Source of the DNA: Morchella semilibera
Taxonomy: Eukaryota; Ascomycota; Pezizomycetes; Pezizales; Morchellaceae
Assembly (NCBI GenBank): GCA_009192285.1
Contig: CM018606.1
Span: forward strand, 1,602,081 to 1,666,080
DNA length: 64,000 nt
Direction: 5' to 3'
Numbering within the stretch: the stretch's first letter is position 1; the number at the start of each line of letters is the position of its first letter. Below, piece by piece: positions 57,335 through 64,000 of the stretch. Under the pieces are notes generated by a model. The model saw only the letters and a list, made by a program, of their open reading frames with translations. It searched no databases and was not told the DNA's origin. The position numbers and the translations under genes are program-made.

Positions 57335-58801
57335 CCTCGCCTTAGTATCTCCTGAGCCGACCCTGTCCCTGCCTTCGTCCCTGAATCTGCCCCGCTTGGC
57401 CCTCGACCCGACCCCGCCCCGTTAGACTATGGTAAATAGAGTTTTGTGGGAAGCCAACATCAAGAAGTGGTTGGCAAAACATCGTCCATTATTGAAGCTA
57501 GAACAAGTGAAAAAACAGTTGGATTGGGCAATAGAGAGGAAAGATTGGGGCATTGAAGAGTTTATGAGTGTTATTTGGAGCTATGAATGTTCAATTGAGA
57601 AATCTAAAGACCCACGTCAGATATGGGTATTTCGAGAACCAGATGAGAAGTGGCTAGCTGATTGTGTCCATCCTAAACCAAAAGATCGCGGAATTTCCCT
57701 TATGGTATGGGGATGTTTTTATGGAAGTACTAAAGGTCATCTGGTACCGGTTCCTGATAGTATCACTGGCATACGTTACTTTAGAATCCTCAAAAAATAT
57801 TTTCCGGCAGTTTATAGAAGCGCTATCAGGCTACACCCCTATGTCACATTTCAACACGATAATGCACCTGTCCATACAGCAAAAATCGTCACATCCTGGT
57901 TCCAACACATCAAAGTTGAGGTTGAATCTCATCCTCCATACTCTCCAGATCTCAACCCTATCGAACATGTCTGGGTGGAACTCAAGAAAAGACTTCAGCA
58001 ACAGTACCCGAAAATTGCTGAAACAAAAGGAGGACCACCAGCTGTTAAGAAGGAATTAGCTAGAGTTTTACCATTAGTTTGGGATACAATACCTCCGGAG
58101 ATTTTTGAGAAGCTTGTACAGTCAATGCCTTGAAGAATAGAAGCTGTTATCCAAGCAAAAGGTTGGTATACGAAGTATTAAAACCATAATCCGAGCGGGT
58201 TTGGTAGGGCAGATTTGATGGAGCGGGTTCAGTGGGTCGGGTTCAAGTTAAATATAGTAGATTGCCAGTGGATATAGCGGGTTGAATTATTTTTTGTATA
58301 CTTACTCACTCAAAATCTCATTTTCAACCTCAACGCCACCTGTCTCAGACATGTCTCACCCATGTGAATCACGAACACTTTTGCAAAGTGGCTGTATGAG
58401 TCATAGCGGACTGGTGAAGCAGGGGTGTTAAATAGCGGGGATAGATGTTTTTCTTAGTTCTTTCTTTCTTTTCTCTCTGTCTCGTCTTCCTGTTATCTCA
58501 GTACATAGGAATCTACTTCTATTTTCAAGCCATGGCCTCTCATACCCAAGATTCTGTCCTCTGAAGAGGAAAACCATAGTACTTCTTATCGTTCTTGTTG
58601 AGGTCCATTCGGTCCTCACTTCCTTTGCCCTTGTGCTCTTGTCCCCTTGCTCTTGCCTTTGCCTTTGCCGGTGCCTATGCTTGTGCCTGCCTGGTGTTGC
58701 CTCTGTCTTCGTCAGTCCCCTCATTACGTAGACTGTGCTCCACGAGTCCTTTCTGCGTCATTATTGTCATCTTCTTCTTTGCGTCGGGTTACTCCATCAC
58801 A

Positions 58802-58904
58802 GGAAGAGTCCTATTGGTCAAATCAGTCATTCAAATCCTGTTTTGAGACGCTGTTTCTACTCGTCATTTTTCCCCCATTCCGGGCTGGACTGGGTCCACA
58901 TGAG
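58802..58904. other. Short unassigned segment between two LTRs
   Basis: After the GGAAG duplication come about 98 bp with no LTR similarity, ending near ACATGGAGGCACAGGCGCC, where a truncated LTR begins. This may be the DNA into which the LTRs inserted. Confidence 0.4.
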
Positions 58905-59425
58905 CCTACATGGAGGCACAGGCGCCGGCAAAGGCAAAGGCAAGTGCAAGGGCACAAGAGCACAGAGCAAAGGAAGTGAGGACCGAATGGACCTCAACGA
59001 GGACGATGAGAGGTACTATGGTTTTCCTCTTTAGAGGATAGGGTCTTGGATACAATGGACTATGGCTTGAGGATAGGAGTAGATTCCTATGTACCGAGAT
59101 AACAGGAAGACGAGACAGAGAGGAAGGAAAGAAAGAACTAAGGAAAACATCGATCTCCGCTATTTAACACCCCTCCTTTACCAGTCCGCTATGACTCATA
59201 CATCAGCTCATAGAAACTCGTAGAAATCCATCGCAACCACACCTCGTATTCCTCACCACCATCTTTACTATTTACATTACAAATCAATCACGCCATCGAA
59301 CCTACTAGAATCCTATGATGACATCCCCTCTTTAGCACACCCCTTCTTCGCTTAGCAATACCTAAACAATCACAACAGCGCTTCGACTACCGAACCCTTG
59401 GGACTGATGCCACGACGCCGGGACA
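58905..59425 (-). repeat. Truncated family-1 LTR, reverse orientation
   Basis: It runs from the GGCAAAGGCAAAG block to GACGCCGGGACA. The other end of the LTR is missing. Fossil. Confidence 0.8.
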
Positions 59426-59479
59426 TCAACAACCTGTTGCCATCATGGTAGGTCTTACATCACTCACCAAGCGGGGTCA

Positions 59480-60621
59480 TGTGATAGAGTAGTCGGGCGC
59501 AACGTGACAGATGACAATGATGGCGCAAAGTGGCTCGAGGAGTACAGCCAGCAAAACGAGGACACTAATGAGGAAGAGAAGAGAGTATCACGGGGCGATG
59601 CGAGAACATTGTCAGGGGTGCCAAGGTACACAACCGAGGCGGGAAAGCAGAGCGAAGCGAAGCGGGGAAGCAGGGCGAAGCGAGGCGAGGCGAGCGAGGT
59701 AGGGGGTACGGAGATAACCAAGAGCGAAGACACGAGACACTAGAGATCACGGGAACTATGAAGGTAGAGCGAGATCCCCGAAGGGGTTTTCGAGACGAGC
59801 GGTCCTAAAGTACAGTATTGACTAAAGGGACAGGAAGGTTGCGTGAAGAAGAAAGGAAAGAAAGAGAAACCCTACAAGCGAGGGAGGAAGCTCCCTATAT
59901 ATAGTCCTAACATTTCCTCGCTGACTCATACCATAGAACCCCGTAGAACCTTAAGGAAATCCTATCCATTACCAATCCATACCCCTCGTTGACTCATAAA
60001 ATCCCTGCCACAGAAACCCTTAGAACCTAATAGAAAACCCTGACTAATCCTTCTTCCCGCAACATCACTCAGTACACTCCACGCCGTGATAGAGAGCTGG
60101 GTGGGCACAAGCGCAAGCACCGGCAAAGGCAAAGGCAAGGGCAAGAGCAGAGGCAGAGGGCGCAAGGCAGAGCAGGGAAAGCGAGGACCAGGTAAGGCCT
60201 CCAGTAAGGATCGAGGAAACTATAGGGTTGCCTTCTGCGAAGGTGAGTTTGGAGAGGAGAAACTATGGCTATGGATAGGAGTATATTCCTATGTGTCCAG
60301 AGAACAGAAAGACGAGACAGGGTGAAAAGAAAGAAAGAACTAAGGAAAACATCTATGCCCGCTATTTAATATTCTTCTCCCAATAGTCCAGTATGACTCA
60401 TAAATCAGCTCATAGAAATTCATAGAAATCTATTACAACTACACCTTGTATTCCTCCCACTATTTTCCCAAAACCTATTACCAATCTTTTCTGCAACTCA
60501 TCCTCATAGAACCTAATCACATCATCCTCACCTCATCGTATCCCCTCCCCGTTTAACCTAACTCCTCCTAACAGTACTATGGCTACCAAATCATTGGGAC
60601 CTATGCCAAGACGCCGGGACA
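59480..60621 (-). repeat. Solo LTR (family 1), TSD GGTCA, itself interrupted
   Basis: It begins TGTGATAGAG and ends GCCGGGACA, flanked by a perfect GGTCA (59475-59479 and 60622-60626). Without the nested LTR it is about 631 bp, matching the other solo LTRs. It is inserted in a mariner-like transposase frame. Confidence 0.88.
59586..60091 (-). repeat. Nested solo LTR of a third family, TSD GAGAG
   Basis: 506 bp with inverted termini TATCACGG and CCGTGATA, flanked by perfect GAGAG (59581-59585 and 60092-60096). It shares GAGGTACACAACCGAGGC with the LTR at 60932, so it belongs to the family of the third chromovirus. Orientation is assigned from that match. Confidence 0.8.
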
Positions 60622-60931
60622 GGTCAGATCCTTGAATATGTGAGTTTGAGAAATGATAGAAAAATGAAACTAGATGATATTGCAATTCTCTCAGGAGTTT
60701 CTAGATTTACCTGTTCAGATCTTATCAGTACTAGAGCCAATCAGAAAGTGATACAGACTGGTAACCCAGACCTATGCGCTCTAGAAAATTTGGAACTGGA
60801 CTCTAATTCAAGGAAGAGTTGCAATAAAGCATTAACTAATAAGGAAGAAAGGAGATTGATTGAATTGGCTTTATCAGATGCTACTCAATACTGTATACCT
60901 TTTTGTGAACTTGGAGCTGCAAGTATGTAGT

Positions 60932-61509
60932 TGTTACGGAGCAACACGGAGACGACCGACAAGAGGGCCGAGGTACACAACCGAGGCAGAAACGGGCACG
61001 AGGGCGAGAAACGAGGACGAGAGAACCTAACCAAGAAGCAGAGTTGTGGGGCAGAGGACCCAGATGGCCTCTCTGACGAAGACGTGGAGACAAAGGTACC
61101 AGTAGACGACACGGACTACTGTCATGGGCTATGGAAGAGACGACGCGAGGCGAAGACGAGGACGAAGCGAAGCGAGGACGAGGCGAGATACTATGGAAGA
61201 CCCTTCAGGTCTTGGCACGACTATGGTTATGACGTATTATATTCAAAACTAAAGACACGAGACGAGAAGAAACTAAACCGTAGGGTTGACAACAGGAAGA
61301 ACACGTAAGGAAAGAAAAGAGAAAGAAAAGAACAAAGGGAAGATCCGTAGCAACATATATATACCCCTCCTAATCCCTGTACAATCATGACTCATCACAC
61401 CGTGTAACGGAAACCCATAGAAACTCCAAAAACCAAAAAGAAACCTTACACCCGAAGACCTATACTCTGATATCCTCCTCCTCCGCGAAGCCCCTGGTAC
61501 GCCGTGATA
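60932..61509 (-). repeat. LTR of the third chromovirus
   Basis: About 578 bp from TGTTACGGAG to GCCGTGATA. In the element's own direction it follows the polymerase region and a purine-rich GCCTGAAGGAGGGCC, so it is its downstream LTR. Confidence 0.75.
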
Positions 61510-64000
61510 GATTAGGCCCTCCTTCAGGCCTAACTCCTGGTAGGCCTAGGTTTGCGTGGGTAACTATCATGAAAGTCCTTGACCAAGTCGGGGGCATGCT
61601 CCAAATCCTCGGGGGGTTGCCAGGATGGTTCATCATAACCCAAATACCGAACCAGATACTCCAGTTTACCATAACGCCGTCGGGAGTCTAAAACTCGTTC
61701 CACTTCCCATTCCTGCTCACCTTCGATCTCTATAGCTGGAGGTGGGGACTGTAGCTGGCCGGGGACTGGATTGCTGGGGGCAAGAGACAGGAGGGACACA
61801 TGAAACACCGGGTGAATTTTCATAGACGTCGGGAGATCGAGTTCATAAGCATAGGGGCTAACCATCCGCTTAATCACATAGGGGCCAATGCGCTTCCAAT
61901 CGAGTTTCTTCGAGGGTCGCTTGGTCTCAATATTCCGAGTCGAGAGAAAAACTTCATCTCCGATAGCATACCTAGGAGCGGGAATCCTATTCCGATTTGC
62001 TGCCTCCTCATAAATTTTCTGAGCCCGGGCCATTTCATCACGAAGGAACTCATAAACTTGTGCCATAGTCCAGGCCATACCATTCGCCTGGTCCTCATTG
62101 ATTGTCTTTCCATGCTGTAGCGGGGCAAAGGACATGCGGGGACTCCTCCCGTAATTGGCCTGAAACGGAGACATTTTAATGGTCTCGGAGACATGATTAT
62201 TGGTTGCAAACTCCGCCATTGAAAGATACTGAGTCCAATCGTCCTGTTGGTACGAAACATAGGCTCGGAGATATTGTTCCATGATGGCATTGATCCTCTC
62301 GGTCTGCCCGTCTGTCTGTGGGTGAAATGCAGTACTATAGCGAGGGGCGATTTCAAGGCGGGCGCATAAAACTTTCCAAAATTCGGCCGTAAACTGTGTG
62401 CCACGGTCCGAGACAATAGTTTCTGGGAGTCCATGAAGTTTCCAAACCGAGTCGAGGTACATAGTAGCAACATCCCTGGCATTTGCTTTCTCGGTGCAGG
62501 GTATAAAGTGACGCATCTTCGTTAGACGGTCAACCACCACCAGGATCGCGTTGAAACCATTACTTTCTGGGAGTCCTGTGACAAAATCCATTGATACATC
62601 GGTCCATGGGCCTTTGGGTACAGCGAGAGGCCGAAGAACACCTTGGAGGGCATTGCGGGAAGCCTTGCTACGGGAGCACACGTTACAATTCAGAACATAT
62701 CGATCGACATACTTCCTCATATTTGGCCAGTAATAGTTCCGGCTGAGGAGTTCGAGAGTCTTAGCACGACCTGGGTGTCCAGCGGAGGGCTTATCATGGT
62801 GATCTTGCAAGAGGCGAAGCTGAAGGTCCTTAAATTCGGGAACATAAATAGCTTGGCGATACAGAAGGAATCCGTCCTCTGTTTCGGTGCATTCGGCAAG
62901 GGAAATCTTCTTGGAGTGTTTTGTGCCATTGCGGAGCATCGTCAGAACTTGATTTGGGAAACTGTCTTCTTGGTAAGCTTGGATCAACAACTCCTTCACG
63001 GTGGGCATTCCTTCAGCGGGTTCATTTGTCAAAGAACCCGCCAACAAACTTAGCTTAATCCTTGATTCCAAATTCTCCTGCTTCAAAACCACTTGCGACT
63101 GATGAGTCAACCGTTCGTCCCCTTCCTTTGGCAAATCCTTTGACCTCCGGGTAAGTGCATCCGGTTTCCCTCCTTGTTTCCCTGGCCTAAACTGAATAAC
63201 GAAATTAAATCGGGATAGGAATTCTGCCCAACGGGTCTGACGCCGATTTAACAACTTCGTGGACATAAAGTATTCCAGATTTCTGTGGTCACTTAATACT
63301 TTAATAGTAAAACGAGATCCTTCCAAATTCGCACGCCATTCCTCGAAACTCCTAACCACTGCCAGCAATTCCTTATCATAGATCTCGTAGTTACATTCCG
63401 CCGGGGAGTGTTTCTTGGAGAAGAACGCTACCGGGTGGAGAAGTCCATCATCACCGTACTGCGACATAATACCGGCGGAAACATAATCTGAAGCATCGGT
63501 TTCCACAATGACTTCTTTTTCAAAATCAAAGTGAGCGAGAATCGGGGCCGAAGTAAATGCATCCTTAAGCTTATGAAATGCCTCCTGCGCCTTCTGGGAC
63601 CATTCGAACTTTACATTCTTCTTGGTCAGAGCGGTAAGCGGGGACACAACTCGGGAGTAGGCATAGATAAACCGTCGGTAGAAATTTGCAAAGCCTAGAA
63701 ATTCCTGGACTTCCCGGAGTTTTGTGGGAGTTTCCCAATCCTTGATCGTTGATACCTTACTCGGGTCCATCTGAATACCTTCAGGAGTGACAATCAACCC
63801 CAAGTACTTAGTCTGTTGTACATAAAATTCGCACTTCTCTGGTTTGAGATGAACCCCATGAATTTGGAACACCTTCAGGATTTCCTGGACATGTTGCTTA
63901 TGTTCTTCCAAAGTCTCGGAGTAAATTAATACATCGTCGAGATAGGCCGTAGCGAAATTGTCGAGATAGGGACGCAGAAGATCATTAATCCAGTGTTGAA
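60932..64000 (-). mobile_element. Third Ty3/Gypsy chromovirus, runs off the right edge
   Basis: Reverse orientation. The visible polymerase region (61530-63911 and on to the edge) is a long open frame of at least 793 codons. It covers the end of reverse transcriptase, RNase H, the integrase zinc finger and core, and a chromodomain. The downstream LTR is at 60932-61509. The visible part looks whole; the rest (upstream reverse transcriptase, protease, gag and the other LTR) lies outside the window. It is the least decayed of the three and presumably the youngest. Similarity to the first chromovirus is high along the polymerase. Confidence 0.92.

Larger units (their letters stand above)
56745..57424 (+). 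repeat. Solo LTR of a second family, TSD GACTA
   Basis: It interrupts the transposase and is flanked by the duplicated GACTA (56740-56744 and 57425-57429; the shared flank extends to GACTATG, so the exact edges are ambiguous by 2 bp). It contains GGGATTCTATGGTTATGAGTC, related to but distinct from family-1 LTRs. It also carries a hexamer array (57247-57334) and MITE copy C. Without the MITE it is about 541 bp. Confidence 0.75.
56242..58133 (+). pseudogene. Tc1-like transposase, interrupted and lacking the first catalytic Asp
   Basis: Coding parts are 56242-56501, 56548-56744 and 57430-58133. A 46-nt intron (GTATGT...CTATTAG, branch CTAAC) joins IVGR to PWSTIKSF in phase. Outside the LTR insertion the frame is fully open, about 386 codons. 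The N-terminal part holds the DNA-binding helices (HPRSGRPLLLS is the linker motif). The catalytic core has HDNAPVHTA (second Asp) and SPDLNPIEHVW (third acidic residue). At the first position the sequence is VIWSYECSIE, whereas the family has Asp where Tyr stands here. So the copy was probably dead before or after the LTR landed. An alternative start is the ATG at 56281. Confidence 0.9.
56128..58394 (+). mobile_element. Tc1/mariner-superfamily DNA transposon
   Basis: Terminal inverted repeats of about 50 bp begin CAGCCACTTTGCAAAAGTGT at both ends; the first 24 bp are identical. TA duplications lie at 56126-56127 and 58395-58396. It carries one transposase gene on the plus strand. A different solo LTR (56745-57424) interrupts that gene. 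Without that insertion the element would be about 1.58 kb, usual for Tc1-like elements. It is inserted in a solo LTR and is therefore younger than it. Confidence 0.93.
55899..58801 (+). repeat. Solo LTR (family 1) split by a Tc1-like element, TSD GGAAG
   Basis: The LTR parts are 55899-56127 and 58397-58801, together 634 bp, identical in length to the solo LTR at 46319. The perfect 5-bp duplication GGAAG flanks it (55894-55898 and 58802-58806). The intervening DNA is a TA-flanked DNA transposon. Confidence 0.9.
59426..60931 (+). pseudogene. N-terminal fragment of a mariner-like transposase, split by a solo LTR
   Basis: Coding parts are 59444-59479 and 60627-60931; with one copy of the GGTCA duplication removed the frame is continuous from ATG 59444 for about 113 codons. 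The protein has GQILEYVSLRNDRKMKLDDI and AILSGVSRFTCSDLI, a helix-turn-helix pattern, and then ALTNKEERRLIELALSDATQ, the usual second DNA-binding part of fungal Tc1/mariner transposases. It ends where the LTR of the third chromovirus starts. The catalytic domain is not in the window. This is a different family from the element at 56128. Confidence 0.75.

Noticed and set aside
57238-57340. Regular short repeats considered as a CRISPR-like array
   Set aside because: They are contiguous hexamers without spacers, in a fungal LTR.
58595-58979. Open frames of 80-110 codons over LTR DNA
   Set aside because: Frames with Leu/Pro/Val repeats recur in every LTR copy (for example 44938, 46751, 51456) and reflect the LTR's CCTTTGCCTTTGCC repeats, not a protein.

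Overview
The window is nuclear DNA of a filamentous ascomycete fungus (Pezizomycotina). The support is short U2-type introns with CTAAC/CTGAC-like branch sites, an Eis1-type eisosome protein, an HxB-type molybdenum cofactor sulfurase, a fungal taxilin and Ty3/Gypsy chromoviruses. Genes are sparse: nine convincing host genes in 64 kb, separated by long non-coding spacers full of microsatellites and G/C homopolymers. That suggests an expanded genome, and an early-diverging class such as Pezizomycetes is possible but only inferred.

Region 1 to about 39.6 kb holds the host genes. In order: an eisosome Eis1-like protein (850-3669, +); ribosomal protein eL38 with a 14-nt microexon (6708-7258, -), divergent from a small membrane protein with a SAP/LEM-like tail (7695-8316, +); a PAQR/Izh seven-helix protein (9452-10994, -); a molybdenum cofactor sulfurase (14324-16793, -); a small GPI-type surface protein (26619-26960, +); a taxilin (28388-30373, -), divergent from the mitochondrial presequence protease Cym1 (31428-34731, +); a decayed ankyrin-repeat gene (about 36060-37400); and a NAT9-like acetyltransferase (38688-39596, +). 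Most are housekeeping genes acting in different compartments. No operon-like or pathway cluster is visible.

Region 43.8-64 kb is a graveyard of mobile elements. It holds one nearly full-length but broken chromovirus (44508-51657), part of a second in reverse orientation, the start of a third running off the right edge, and many solo or partial LTRs. It also holds a Tc1-like DNA transposon with TIRs and a broken transposase, an N-terminal fragment of another mariner-like transposase, and three 137-bp copies of a MITE-like element. Target-site duplications allow much of the insertion order to be read. One locus is four layers deep: solo LTR, then Tc1 element, then a second solo LTR, then a MITE.

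No clearly new multi-gene system was found. The most novel-looking signals are the 137-bp MITE family, the strong excess of the palindrome TACATGTA confined to non-coding DNA (at least 35 copies), a tandem array of C/G-rich hairpins near 5 kb, and poly-C tracts inside several introns.
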